Shown here: piece after piece, positions 44,118-52,694 of the stretch | Layout of the letters: each line of letters opens with the position of its first letter | Position numbering within the stretch: the first letter of the stretch is position 1 | NCBI GenBank assembly: GCA_964508715.1 | Contig: CAZDUX010000001.1 | Span: forward strand, 324,209-388,208 | Reading direction: 5' to 3' | DNA length: 64,000 nt | From: JAKALX01 sp964508715 | GTDB taxonomy: Bacteria; Chloroflexota; Dehalococcoidia; Tepidiformales; Tepidiformaceae | Translations under genes and position numbers: made by a program | Notes under the pieces: generated by a model | Databases searched by the model: none | Told to the model about the DNA's origin: nothing | Seen by the model: the letters and a program-made list of their open reading frames with translations, nothing else

Positions 44118-44912
44118 CTACAGGTGCTGGGTCACTCCGCCATCGACGTGGAAGACTTGCCCGTTGAGATACCCCGATGCATCCGACGCGAGCAGGATGG
44201 CAAGTCCGGCAACCTCCCCGGCCTGCCCGAAGCGGCGCATCGGGATGAACCGAAGAAGCTGGTTGTTGCCGATTTCAGCCGGACCGCGGCCCGGTGTGAA
44301 GTCCATCCAGCCGGTCGAGATGCAGTTCGAGGTGATCCCCCGGCCACCGAGTTCCTGGCTCAGTGCCGTACTGAGACCGATGACACCAGCTTTGGCCGAG
44401 GTGTAGGCGCTGATGTTCTCAACACCGCGCTCTGCCATGACGGTATTCACAAAGATGATGCGGCCGCTGCCCCCCGCGGACTGTTCCTTCACGAAGGAGC
44501 GCGCGGCGTAATAGGCGCCGTGGAGGTTGATTGCCTGGACTTTCGCGAACTCCGCGTCTCCTGTCTTCGCGAATGCCTTGGTAAGCATGTAGTCGGCCGC
44601 GTAGACGAGGATCGATGGCGTTCCCCATTCCCTGGTTAGCTGGCGTAGTCCAACCTGGACGTTGGTCGGGAGGGTGACATCCCACCCCTGGCTAAACGAC
44701 GAACGGCCAGTATTCGCCACCTCTTTCGCGATCCGCTTTGCGGCCATTACTTCGTCGCCATCCAGTGTGGCGGAGGCGATGGCAACGTCAGCGCCAGCCT
44801 CCGCGTAGGCGAGTGCCACAGCCCGGCCGATAGGTGTCGAACATCCGACGATGAGGGCCTTCTTGCCAGCAAGATTGAACCCGGGCTTCGGCTGCCAGGC
44901 GAACTCAGACAT
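44118..44912 (-). CDS. SDR family oxidoreductase with variant nucleotide-binding motif
   Basis: A 264-residue SDR with the active-site SAYTSAKAG and C-terminal HVDGGVTQHL. The N-terminal glycine motif reads LIVGCSTPIGRA instead of TGxxxGIG, and the usual NNAG reads YAADYML, so cofactor binding is atypical; enoyl-reductase-like SDRs show similar changes. The ATG at 44912 lies inside the 3' end of the upstream SDR gene (8-base overlap), so the two are coupled. Confidence 0.85.
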   Translation of the reverse strand: MSEFAWQPKPGFNLAGKKALIVGCSTPIGRAVALAYAEAGADVAIASATLDGDEVMAAKRIAKEVANTGRSSFSQGWDVTLPTNVQVGLRQLTREWGTPSILVYAADYMLTKAFAKTGDAEFAKVQAINLHGAYYAARSFVKEQSAGGSGRIIFVNTVMAERGVENISAYTSAKAGVIGLSTALSQELGGRGITSNCISTGWMDFTPGRGPAEIGNNQLLRFIPMRRFGQAGEVAGLAILLASDASGYLNGQVFHVDGGVTQHL

Positions 44913-45735
44913 TTCCGGCCTCCATCTGGTACCCGGTGGGAGCGATACCCCCGGCGAGGCCGCCACCGTCGATGACGAAGATCTCGCCAGTGATGTAGCT
45001 GGAGAGATCGGAACAGAGGAAGACGGCGAGAGGGCCAAGTTCCCATGCCTCACCGAGCCGGCGGGCCGTGTTGAAACGGCCGCGCGCGAGGGTACGTTCG
45101 TACTCTTCCTGTGACTGAGGCTCATGCTGTGCGACATAACCCGGTACTATGCAATTCACGCGGATATTTTCGCCCACGAGCATCCCCGCGAGGCTCTTCG
45201 TGAGGGAGATGACACCGCCTTTCGCTGTCGCATAGGCGAACGAACTCGGGTGTGCACGAAGGGCGGTGCCGCTCGCGACATTGACGATCGCCCCACCCTG
45301 GTTCTGTCCGACGAGTGCCTTCGAGGCGGCCCGCGAGCAGTAGAAGGCGCTGTTCAGGTTCACGCCGATAGTGTCATGCCAGTCATCGTCTGTCATGTCC
45401 CAGAGACGGGCACCAGCGCCACGATGGTCGCCAATCCCCGCGTTGTTCACCAGGTAGTCGAGCCTGCCAAAATGTTCGACAGTCTGGGCGATAAGCGCGT
45501 CGCACTGGGCACTGTCCTGGACGTTCGTGGTGATACCGAGCGGCCGGCGGCCGGTTCGCGATGCGAGGAAGTCACACGTTTCGTCGATCTGGCTTCTCGT
45601 TCGGCTGGCGATACAGACATCGGCGCCAGCATCAGCGAGGGCAGTTGCCATCGCTTTGCCAAGGCCACGGCTGCCGCCGGTAACGATAGCCACGCGTCGG
45701 GGCGGACCATCGAGCCGGAGGGATTCGAGGACCAT
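44905..45735 (-). CDS. SDR family oxidoreductase
   Basis: A 276-residue classical SDR with TGGSRGLG near residue 19, NNAGIG, Ser-Tyr-Lys as NVASGTA...FAYATAKGG, and a C-terminal VIDGGGLAGG. IASRTR after beta-2 suggests NADP(H). It is coupled to the downstream SDR by overlap; a classical plus a variant SDR in one pair may form a heteromer or act in sequence. The substrate is unknown. Confidence 0.9.
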   Translation of the reverse strand: MVLESLRLDGPPRRVAIVTGGSRGLGKAMATALADAGADVCIASRTRSQIDETCDFLASRTGRRPLGITTNVQDSAQCDALIAQTVEHFGRLDYLVNNAGIGDHRGAGARLWDMTDDDWHDTIGVNLNSAFYCSRAASKALVGQNQGGAIVNVASGTALRAHPSSFAYATAKGGVISLTKSLAGMLVGENIRVNCIVPGYVAQHEPQSQEEYERTLARGRFNTARRLGEAWELGPLAVFLCSDLSSYITGEIFVIDGGGLAGGIAPTGYQMEAGNV

Positions 45736-45794
45736 GTGAATGCTCCAGGTGGTTGGTAGCCGGAGCTTACGCCGGTCCGCTTTGCCACGCGATT

Positions 45795-46616
45795 TCAGGC
45801 GACGCGAATGCCAGCAATGACGAGCGTGAGGACCGCGACACCCCATCGGTAGACTGCAAAGGGAACGAGTGTGCGCGTTTGCAGGTAACGCAGAAGCAGG
45901 TGGATGACCAGGAAACCGACGACCGCCGAGAACGCGAATCCGACAAGCAGTTGCACGAGTTCGTGCCCGGAATCGCCCGAGAGGTCCTTTGCCTTCAGCA
46001 GCGCCGCACCAATGAATGCGGGCGTGCCAAGGAGGAAGGCAAACCTTGCGGAATCACTGCGCGTGATGTTGCGGAAGAGGCCGGCGGTGATGGTAGCCCC
46101 GGAGCGGGAGACGCCCGGGATCAGCGCGCAGGCCTGGGCGCAGCCGATGAGAACAACATCGAGTATCCCGATATCGGAGATGGTGCGTTCACGCTTCCCC
46201 ATGCGGTCGGCGAAGTAGAGCAAGACGCCGATGAGCCCCATGGTGAGCGCGACCAGCCATGCCTGGCGGACGTTATCTTCGATCCAGCTATTGAACAGCA
46301 ACCCCACCACTGCTGCCGGTACCGACCCGAGGGCAAGTAGCCAGAGGAGGACGCTCTCCTCGGCATAGTTCCGCATCACAAGGCCATGGCTCTTCAGGTC
46401 CAGCAAACCGGAGCGGATCATCACGAGCCAATCACGCCAGAAATAGGCGAGCAGGGCGAGCAGCGTGCCGGCATGCAGGCCGACGTCGAACGAAAGGCCC
46501 TGGTCGGGCCACCTGAAAAGTGCGGGGACGAGGATGAGGTGACCGGAGGACGAGATCGGAAGGAACTCGGCGAGGCCCTGGACGATGCCGAGGATTGCGG
46601 CGCGAACGTACTCCAT
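45795..46616 (-). CDS. uppP: Undecaprenyl-diphosphatase (UppP/BacA)
   Basis: A 273-residue membrane enzyme that recycles undecaprenyl pyrophosphate to the lipid carrier for cell wall synthesis. Both catalytic signatures are present: GLAEFLPISSSGHL at residues 15-28 and PGVSRSGATI near 168, with about eight hydrophobic helices. The length is standard. Confidence 0.96.
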   Translation of the reverse strand: MEYVRAAILGIVQGLAEFLPISSSGHLILVPALFRWPDQGLSFDVGLHAGTLLALLAYFWRDWLVMIRSGLLDLKSHGLVMRNYAEESVLLWLLALGSVPAAVVGLLFNSWIEDNVRQAWLVALTMGLIGVLLYFADRMGKRERTISDIGILDVVLIGCAQACALIPGVSRSGATITAGLFRNITRSDSARFAFLLGTPAFIGAALLKAKDLSGDSGHELVQLLVGFAFSAVVGFLVIHLLLRYLQTRTLVPFAVYRWGVAVLTLVIAGIRVA

Positions 46617-46689
46617 CGCGCGTTAGGCTGCTGCTGCAGGCGAGTACGGGCAACAGATGCCGTACACGCCCGCAGCACGGCTGGTGTAA

Positions 46690-46992
46690 CTATTCGATTC
46701 CCGCGATCTTCGTGTACCGTTCGATGGTTGGCCGCCCGGCAAGGTTCCCCTTGAGAGCGCCATTCAATGCGGCCATGTGCTCACTCTTCCCATGGGCTGT
46801 AAGTGCGTCCTCGTTCTCATACTGCTCGTAAAAGAGGTAGACACCCGGTTCGTTTACCGACTTATGGAGCGAGTAGGCGACAACGGGGCCTTTCTCGTTC
46901 GCTTTCACCGCCGCAACCATGGATTTGAATGCGGCCTCAACTTCATCCTCTTTGCCTGGCGCGACTGGCAGCTTCGCAACGATGGTGATCAT
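46690..46992 (-). CDS. Antibiotic biosynthesis monooxygenase (ABM) domain protein
   Basis: A 100-residue ABM-fold protein of the YgiN type: MITIVAKLPVAPGKEDEVEAAF, then YSLHKSVNEPGVYLFYEQYENEDALTAHGKSEHMAAL, the family core. Such proteins are cofactor-free oxygenases or quinol monooxygenases, often homodimers. The ATG at 46992 follows an AGGACAC site; a TAGAAT -10 box lies about 35 bases upstream. Confidence 0.9.
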   Translation of the reverse strand: MITIVAKLPVAPGKEDEVEAAFKSMVAAVKANEKGPVVAYSLHKSVNEPGVYLFYEQYENEDALTAHGKSEHMAALNGALKGNLAGRPTIERYTKIAGIE

Positions 46993-47078
46993 CAAATGTG
47001 TCCTTCACTGTGCTGGAGTGTCACGGATTCTACGCATGGGAGCGGCGGGTGTCCCGTGACCATAGGCCGCCGGTTTCC

Positions 47079-47084
47079 TAGCAT
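47079..47084 (+). promoter_or_regulatory. -10 box (TAGCAT) close to the start codon
   Basis: TAGCAT ends eight bases before the ATG at 47093; no ribosome site is visible, so a leaderless or very short leader transcript is likely. An internal ATG at 47105 is the alternative. Confidence 0.4.
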
Positions 47085-47092
47085 CCGTAGCA

Positions 47093-47746
47093 ATGCTTCA
47101 GGGCATGTCGAAACACCGCGGAGAGGCCTGTGTGTCTGACGCACGGACGCACGAGCGGCATGCCCCTGGCGTTGAGTATCCCCGCTGGTACCTGAAGCGC
47201 TGGCACTTTCTTCCCGAAGGCTACCTCTCGCGCCGCAGCGCCTGGGGGTACGACGCGGTCATCAGCCGTGTCTATCACGTTGTCTCGGAGCCTCGAACGC
47301 TGGCCGCGGTCGTTCACCAGATGCGGGGTCAATCCCCAGCCCGCATCGTCGACCTTGGCTGCGGGCCAGGGCGCGCACTGAAAGCATTTGCCCGCGCATT
47401 TCCTGCCGCGAAGCTGACTGGCATCGACCTGTCACCATTCCTCCTCGAACGGGCGGAGAACCGGCTGGCCGGATATGACGACCAGGTTCAGCTCGTCCAT
47501 GCTGATGCAACCCGGTATTCCTTCGAAGATGCCGATGCCGTCTTTGCCGCGCACCTGATCGGTCACCTCCCCATCGAGAAAGCCCAGGCGGTACTCCGTG
47601 CAGCACGGCAGGCTCTTCGCCCCGGTGGGGTACTTTACCTGCTCGACCACACATGGCATCCGACGCCAACGCCGGGTTTTCGTGCAGTCGGTGAGCGCCG
47701 CCTCAATGCAGGTATCCTGCGGTTCCGCTGGCTGTCGCCGGACTAG
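47093..47746 (+). CDS. Class I SAM-dependent methyltransferase
   Basis: A 217-residue Rossmann methyltransferase. Motif I is RIVDLGCGPGRAL near residue 85; GIDLSPFLLERAENRL is the acidic-loop motif II region; HADATRY and ALRPGGVLYLLDHT are motifs III-IV. The N-terminal YPRWYLKRWHFLPEGYLSRRS segment is unusual. It is shorter than most members after motif IV. The substrate is unknown. Confidence 0.85.
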   Translation: MLQGMSKHRGEACVSDARTHERHAPGVEYPRWYLKRWHFLPEGYLSRRSAWGYDAVISRVYHVVSEPRTLAAVVHQMRGQSPARIVDLGCGPGRALKAFARAFPAAKLTGIDLSPFLLERAENRLAGYDDQVQLVHADATRYSFEDADAVFAAHLIGHLPIEKAQAVLRAARQALRPGGVLYLLDHTWHPTPTPGFRAVGERRLNAGILRFRWLSPD

Positions 47747-47986
47747 CATTGGCTGGCGTCGCGACGGCAGAACCAGTAGCCTTGTGGGCACTTCCGGGGG
47801 TGGATATGGCCTTTCTACCAGAGGTCATCGAGCGGGGGTGTTCATACCCGAAATCAGCGTCGTCGGGACTCTCGTTCGAAGGAAATATCGTGCATATCTC
47901 CTTGGCATTTAGACAGGTGCAGGATGCTGCAGCGGCAATGCGTATCAGCCGCCGTCCGCTCGAGCGGCTCTTCCAGGCGATGCCCG
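47747..47986. other. Intergenic region with an uncertain small frame
   Basis: About 240 bases between the methyltransferase and the metallophosphoesterase. An in-frame ATG at 47806 opens a 62-residue frame ending at 47994 (MAFLPEVIERGCSYP...RRPLERLFQAMPGA), overlapping the next start. Its codons are less GC-biased than the neighbours and I recognise no family, so I do not call it as a gene. Confidence 0.3.
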
Positions 47987-48763
47987 GTGCCTGACCGTCG
48001 TCCCCTCCGAATTGTCCACACCTCCGACGTCCACCTCGGTGCATACGCAGGGAGCCAGGAGGAGCGCTGGCACACGCGGCGCTCGCTCATGGAGGAGACC
48101 TTCGGACGGGTTATCGACCTCGCAAACGACAGCGGGGCTGACGCACTGGTCATCTCCGGCGACTTCTTCGATAACGACAGGGTTCCGGCTGAGACCGTGG
48201 AGTTCGCGGCACAGGAGATCGCTCGCTTCCGCGGGCAGACATTCCTCCTCCCCGGCAACCACGACCCTATGGACCCCGGCAGCATCTACTGGCGGTACGA
48301 CATGGAGGGAATCGCAAAGCGCCTGACCATCGTCCGGGAGCACCGCGGCCAGTTCGTCGAGCCGGAGGGTCTCGACCTCGTCCTGTGGGGTCGTGCCTAT
48401 ATCGATACCGACTGGAAGTTCCGTCCGCTTGATGGGTTACCGAAGCGGCTCGACCATCGCTGGCATATCGCCCTCGCCCACGGCCATTTCGTGCATGAGG
48501 GCGGCGAGACACACCGATCGCTGCTCATTCATGAATCTGAGGTGGCGAATGCCCGGGGCCACTGGGATTACATGGCGTTTGGACACTGGGAGCCACAGGC
48601 AGACGTGAGTGCCGGGGGCGTGACTGCCGTGTACTCGGGCGCACCAATGCCACTGAGCGACGCGAACAAACGGGCCGGGTGGGCAGTTGTGGCGGACTTC
48701 GACGACACCGGGGTTCACTGGCGAACGCATCGGGTCGATCCGCGTCCAGCGCAACTGGATTGA
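47987..48763 (+). CDS. Metallophosphoesterase (SbcD/YkuE-like)
   Basis: A 258-residue calcineurin-like phosphoesterase. The five metal motifs are visible: HTSDVHLG at the N-terminus, VISGDFFDN near 59, LLPGNHDP near 86, LAHGHF near 166 and AFGHWEPQ near 195 (Trp in the last, where many have GHxH). It resembles the nuclease subunit SbcD, but is shorter and has no SbcC partner nearby. I use the GTG at 47987; the frame is open further upstream without similarity. Confidence 0.85.
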   Translation: MPDRRPLRIVHTSDVHLGAYAGSQEERWHTRRSLMEETFGRVIDLANDSGADALVISGDFFDNDRVPAETVEFAAQEIARFRGQTFLLPGNHDPMDPGSIYWRYDMEGIAKRLTIVREHRGQFVEPEGLDLVLWGRAYIDTDWKFRPLDGLPKRLDHRWHIALAHGHFVHEGGETHRSLLIHESEVANARGHWDYMAFGHWEPQADVSAGGVTAVYSGAPMPLSDANKRAGWAVVADFDDTGVHWRTHRVDPRPAQLD

Positions 48764-48829
48764 GGCTCGTTGCCCGCACGCATGCGCATTGGTAGATTGA
48801 AACTTCGGCCCGGAGCGGCGCCGACACGT

Positions 48830-48906
48830 GGCAGGGTAGCTCAGCCGGTCAGAGCGCACGACTCATAATCGTGAGGTCGGGAGTTCAAGTCTCCCCCCTG
48901 CTACCA
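48830..48906 (+). tRNA. tRNA-Met (anticodon CAT)
   Basis: Cloverleaf with acceptor GGCAGGG/CCCTGCT (terminal G-U), anticodon stem CACGA/TCGTG with loop CTCATAA, T-loop TTCAAGT and encoded CCA. The base-paired position 1-72 rules out the initiator; an elongator Met tRNA is most likely, a tRNA-Ile(CAT) is less likely. A TAGATT -10-like box lies about 35 bases upstream. Confidence 0.93.
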
Positions 48907-48966
48907 CGTTCCCAGTTTGCAACCGCCGGACGTTCGCTTCGAGGTGGCCGTTGTCCTTGTCGACAC

Positions 48967-49635
48967 TCATGCGGTTAGGACGGCATGCTCGACGGTTGCG
49001 GTTATCGCGTTGTGGTCGGCGTTCTCCGGACAATTGATCGGCGCACCGAAGTTGACGCGCACGTGACCCCGCGGGAACAGGCGCCATCGGCCCTCGAAAA
49101 GCCCGGGACGCAGGATATCGATCCTCACCGGGAGCATTTGGGCGCCACTCCTGGCAGCCAACCACCCGGCACCAGCCTTGAATGGCTGGGTCGGGCCACC
49201 GACGGTGAGACCACCTTCGGGGAAGATCAGGACGTTCCAGCCATCGGCGAGCAGCGCTGCAGTTTGTTCGAGGCTGGACCGGATGTTGTGACCCTCATTC
49301 TCGAACGGGAAGGCGTTGCCGAAGAGGCGGACGCTAAAGCTCCGGCCCCAACTGCTGAAGAGATCGTCTTTTGAGGCTGCGACAACGGTCTTGCGGCGAA
49401 ACTTGCCGCGGAACGCCATGAGCAGCATGCCCCAGTCGAGGTGCATGTTGTGGTTGCTCACAACCAGGCATGGCCCCGAGAGGCGTTCGATGTTTTCGAA
49501 CCCGCGCACCTCCACCTTGTAGCCAACTCGGAAGAGGGGGAAGAGGGCAAGTGACTGGATTGCCTCGCGCAGCCACTGAATGGAACCGTGGCGGGCCCAT
49601 GCGGCATGCGTGGCGGAACGGCGTGGTACGGTCAT
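48967..49635 (-). CDS. 1-acyl-sn-glycerol-3-phosphate acyltransferase family (PlsC-like)
   Basis: A 222-residue acyltransferase of phospholipid synthesis. The HX4D catalytic motif is SNHNMHLD near residue 60, the glycerol-phosphate motif is GNAFPFEN near 106, and FPEGGLTVGG near 138 is motif III. A hydrophobic N-terminal segment (IQSLALFPLFRVGY) would anchor it to the inner membrane. The start follows GGAGGCGGA. Confidence 0.88.
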   Translation of the reverse strand: MTVPRRSATHAAWARHGSIQWLREAIQSLALFPLFRVGYKVEVRGFENIERLSGPCLVVSNHNMHLDWGMLLMAFRGKFRRKTVVAASKDDLFSSWGRSFSVRLFGNAFPFENEGHNIRSSLEQTAALLADGWNVLIFPEGGLTVGGPTQPFKAGAGWLAARSGAQMLPVRIDILRPGLFEGRWRLFPRGHVRVNFGAPINCPENADHNAITATVEHAVLTA

Positions 49636-49729
49636 TCCGCCTCCGGTGGATGAGCTTCATGCCGGGGCCCACAGGCGTACCGTTGGTCACTATCGTACGT
49701 GCTTCGGCGCGCACACACTGGATGGCGGC

Positions 49730-50671
49730 TCACACGGTCGGCCCCAGTGCCGGGATAACTTCGCCAGCCCAGGCGTGAAGGGCATCCCAATCAAGAGGAG
49801 GCCGCAGCGCGATATTGACGCGTGCGGCGCCTGCTTCCTCGAAGCGCTTCACCAGGTCGATGGCCTGTGCGGGGGTACCGAGTACCACACCGCGACCGCG
49901 CTGGTAGTCGGCAGCCGCCCCCCATGTCTCCTTGAACTGCTGCTCGGTGCGGCCAAGGTCACCGGGAGAAGCAGCCATGTGGAAGCTCAGGTTCACGGTG
50001 CGCTCGATAGTCGTGGGGTCGCGGCCCTCCTTTTCGCACCATATGTCGAGCACACCCTGGAGTTGCCTGAACTCCTCGACCCCGGGATAGGGTGCATTCC
50101 AGCCATCGGCGTGACGGGCAGCGATGCGGAGTGTGCGCTTCTGGCCGCTTCCACCCACCCAGATCCGCGGGCGGGCCTGTATCGGCTTTGGATTGCAGGC
50201 GGCATTGCGAAGCTGGAAGTACGTTCCTTCGAAGTTCGAACGGTCCTGGGTAGTCAGCATCCGCACCACCTGGACACCTTCTTCGAGGATATCCATCCGT
50301 TTCCCGATCGAAAGGAACGGGATGCCGTAGGCCGCGTACTCCTGCTGGTGCCAGCCAGCCCCGAGCCCGACTTCGAGGCGCCCGCCACTGAGTTGGTCGA
50401 TGGTTGTGAGCGTGTTGGCAAGGACCGCCGGGTGGCGGTAATTCATCCCAAGGACGAGTACCCCGATGCGCACGTTCGTCGTCTCGCAGGCCATGGCGGC
50501 CATGCAGGCCGTCGCCTCGAAGCAGGCGCCGTTACCGTCGAAATAGGGTGCTTCATAGAAGTGATCCCAGACGTCGACCCAGTCGAACCCGGCCGTATCG
50601 GCCCAGCGCCACGTTCGGCGCATCTCCTCGATGCTGATGTTCTGCTGGCCGATATGGAGACCGAACTTCAT
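49730..50671 (-). CDS. LLM-class (F420-dependent) oxidoreductase
   Basis: A 313-residue luciferase-like TIM-barrel flavin/F420 enzyme. Family features: MKFGLHIGQQ at the N-terminus, WVDVWDHFYEAPYF near 31, LGMNYRHPAVLANTLTTIDQLSGGRLEVGLGAGWHQQEY near 74-112, and RPRIWVGGSGQKRTLRIAARHADGWN near 167. It resembles actinobacterial and Chloroflexota F420-dependent members; whether F420 or FMN is used cannot be decided. A GGAGAGC ribosome site and a TAGACT -10 box about 27 bases upstream support the start. Confidence 0.9.
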   Translation of the reverse strand: MKFGLHIGQQNISIEEMRRTWRWADTAGFDWVDVWDHFYEAPYFDGNGACFEATACMAAMACETTNVRIGVLVLGMNYRHPAVLANTLTTIDQLSGGRLEVGLGAGWHQQEYAAYGIPFLSIGKRMDILEEGVQVVRMLTTQDRSNFEGTYFQLRNAACNPKPIQARPRIWVGGSGQKRTLRIAARHADGWNAPYPGVEEFRQLQGVLDIWCEKEGRDPTTIERTVNLSFHMAASPGDLGRTEQQFKETWGAAADYQRGRGVVLGTPAQAIDLVKRFEEAGAARVNIALRPPLDWDALHAWAGEVIPALGPTV

Positions 50672-50734
50672 GGTGCTCTCCGGAAAAGGGTGTCCGCAGT
50701 CTACTGGAGCGGGGGTAGAGGAGGGAGCCGCTGC

Positions 50735-51196
50735 TCAGGCTCGGTGGCGGACCGCCTGTTCCAGGTCGCGTTTGACATCACGTTCCTTGAGTGCCTGGCG
50801 CTTGTCATAACGTTTCATGCCTCGACCCAGCCCAAGCTCGACTTTGACCTTCCCCCGCTTGAAGTACATCGCGAGCGGGATAAGGGTGAGGCCGCGCTCC
50901 TCGAGCGCCTCGGTGATTTTCGCTATCTCTTTCCTGTGGAGGAGGAGCTTGCGATCGCGCGTCGGGTTGTGGGGCGTGTACCCCGCGTTCTGGTAGGGGG
51001 CGATGTGCATATCCTGGAGCCACACTTCACCGTCTCGCACCCGCGCATACGAGCCAAGCAGTTGCACCTTGTGCTCCCGAGCGGATTTCACCTCCGAACC
51101 GGTCAGCACGATGCCCGCCTCGAAGCGCTGGAGGATCTCGTAGTCGTGCCGGGCACGGCGGTTCTGGGCGATGTTAGAGGAGTTCGGGTCGGCCAT
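50735..51196 (-). CDS. smpB: SsrA-binding protein
   Basis: A 153-residue small basic RNA-binding protein that works with tmRNA in rescue of stalled ribosomes. Family signature: NRRARHDYEILQRFEAGIVLTGSEVKS, then VQLLGSYARVRDGEVWL, HIAPYQNAGYTPHNPTRDRKLLLHRKEI and a basic C-terminal tail. The ATG at 51196 is the canonical start. I found no tmRNA gene in the window. Confidence 0.97.
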   Translation of the reverse strand: MADPNSSNIAQNRRARHDYEILQRFEAGIVLTGSEVKSAREHKVQLLGSYARVRDGEVWLQDMHIAPYQNAGYTPHNPTRDRKLLLHRKEIAKITEALEERGLTLIPLAMYFKRGKVKVELGLGRGMKRYDKRQALKERDVKRDLEQAVRHRA

Positions 51197-51272
51197 CTTC
51201 TTGCTACGACAAACGGCCCCGGTCCGCGCAGGCGGTTCGGGGCCGCGGTTCATCTGATCCGAGTGTAACGCC

Positions 51273-52604
51273 CTATGGGTTGCCGCGCAGGATATCGATT
51301 GCCTTGAACAGTTGAATGTCACCCTTGTTGATGTAGTCGTCGTTCGTCATTGGGAGTTCGACGTCGGGTTTCACGCCTACACCTTCGATCTGATCACCGC
51401 TCGGGGTATACCAGCGGCCGACCGAGATGTAGAGGGCACCGCAACCGTTCTGCTCGGTTGAACCGCACTTCGTCAGAGGCTGGAGTTGGTTCACGGTCCC
51501 CTTGCCGAAGCTCCGTGTGCCAACGATCTTCGCGCGGCCGTTATCGTGCAGGGCCCCTGCCAACACCTCCGCGCCGCTCGCGCTGCCCTGGTCCATGAGG
51601 ATGACGATAGGAAGCTTCGTGAAAAGGCCACCGGCGTGCGCAGTCCAGGTGGTTTCCTTCCCGCCCGAGTCCTTCTCGGAGAGGATCGTGCCGCTGTCGA
51701 GGAACTCATCCGCGACCTGGACCGTCGTGCTGAGCAGGCCGCCCGGGTTCGCACGCAGGTCGAGGATGAGGCCCTTGAGCGGTTTGCCCTGCAGTTCCTG
51801 GAGTTTCGGCTTGAGTTGCTCCTCGGTCTTCTCGTGGAACTGGGAGATGTTGATGTAGGCGATATCGGTGACGTCCTTGCCGGTGCTGTCGACGAGCCGG
51901 GTCTTGCTTTCGCCCGGGATAACCTCCAGGCGCGGCTCCGTGAAGACACTGTCGATCTGAATCTCACCACGTTCGACGCTGATGGTCTGGATGGTGCCGT
52001 CCGTGTGTTTCACCTTGAGCACGACCGTGGTGCCTTTCACCCCCCGAATCTTCTCCACAGCCTGCTGATCGCTCCATCCATCGGTCTTCGCCCCGTCCAC
52101 CTCGAGGATGATGTCCCCGGCACGGATACCTGCGACCTCGGCCGGGGAATCGCGGAACGGGGCGACGATGGTCACCGCGCCTGACTTGTCGCTGACGCTT
52201 GCACCGATGCCCTGGTAGGTGGAGTTGAGATCGAGGGCGCCGGCCTTGAGGTCGTCGGGGCTGAGATAGGCCGTGTGGGTGTCATTGAGCGATTGCAAGA
52301 CACCATTGATCGCAGCTTCGCGGAATCTCTCCGGGGTAATCGCGTTCTTATCGACATAATTGTTTTTCAGGAGGTCATAGATCTCAGTGAGGATGGCCGC
52401 ACCCACCTGGTCCTTGCCGTTAGCCGTGGCAAGGGCGCCCGTGGCCGCGCCGTTGGAGCCCGAATCGTCAGCGGTGAGTGTCTTCACACCCCAGCCGAGG
52501 CCAAAGGCAAGCGTGACAATCGCGAGGAGGAGAAAGACGAAGACGGCGGAACGAGCGGAGCGCTCGACGAAGCTCGGCCGGGCCGGCTGCGAAGGAATGT
52601 CCAT
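51273..52604 (-). CDS. C-terminal processing peptidase (S41 family, CtpA/Prc-like)
   Basis: A 443-residue membrane-anchored periplasmic or extracytoplasmic protease. N-terminal transmembrane helix near residues 19-40 (AVFVFLLLAIVTLAFGLGWG), a PDZ domain (TYQGIGASVSDKSG...FRDSPAEVAGIRAGDIILEVDG), and the S41 catalytic core with LDLRANPGGLL, Ser in DQGSASGAEVLAGAL and Lys in RSFGKGTVNQL. A Cys pair (CGSTEQNGCG) near residue 390 could form a disulfide. Start at the ATG at 52604. Confidence 0.94.
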   Translation of the reverse strand: MDIPSQPARPSFVERSARSAVFVFLLLAIVTLAFGLGWGVKTLTADDSGSNGAATGALATANGKDQVGAAILTEIYDLLKNNYVDKNAITPERFREAAINGVLQSLNDTHTAYLSPDDLKAGALDLNSTYQGIGASVSDKSGAVTIVAPFRDSPAEVAGIRAGDIILEVDGAKTDGWSDQQAVEKIRGVKGTTVVLKVKHTDGTIQTISVERGEIQIDSVFTEPRLEVIPGESKTRLVDSTGKDVTDIAYINISQFHEKTEEQLKPKLQELQGKPLKGLILDLRANPGGLLSTTVQVADEFLDSGTILSEKDSGGKETTWTAHAGGLFTKLPIVILMDQGSASGAEVLAGALHDNGRAKIVGTRSFGKGTVNQLQPLTKCGSTEQNGCGALYISVGRWYTPSGDQIEGVGVKPDVELPMTNDDYINKGDIQLFKAIDILRGNP

Positions 52605-52694
52605 GAGGCGGGCGTGCTGCCTTTCCGGCCATGACAGCCGGTGAATCACTCCCGAGTGTACATGCGACGGGATCGGGGCTTCAATTTCGGCTGA

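Noticed and set aside
47806..47994. A 62-codon frame before the metallophosphoesterase gene
   Set aside because: No family similarity, weaker codon bias than the neighbours, and overlap with the next start; left as uncertain intergenic sequence.
50735..51300. tmRNA gene near smpB
   Set aside because: No tRNA-like ends or tag-peptide reading frame could be found in the flanking sequence.
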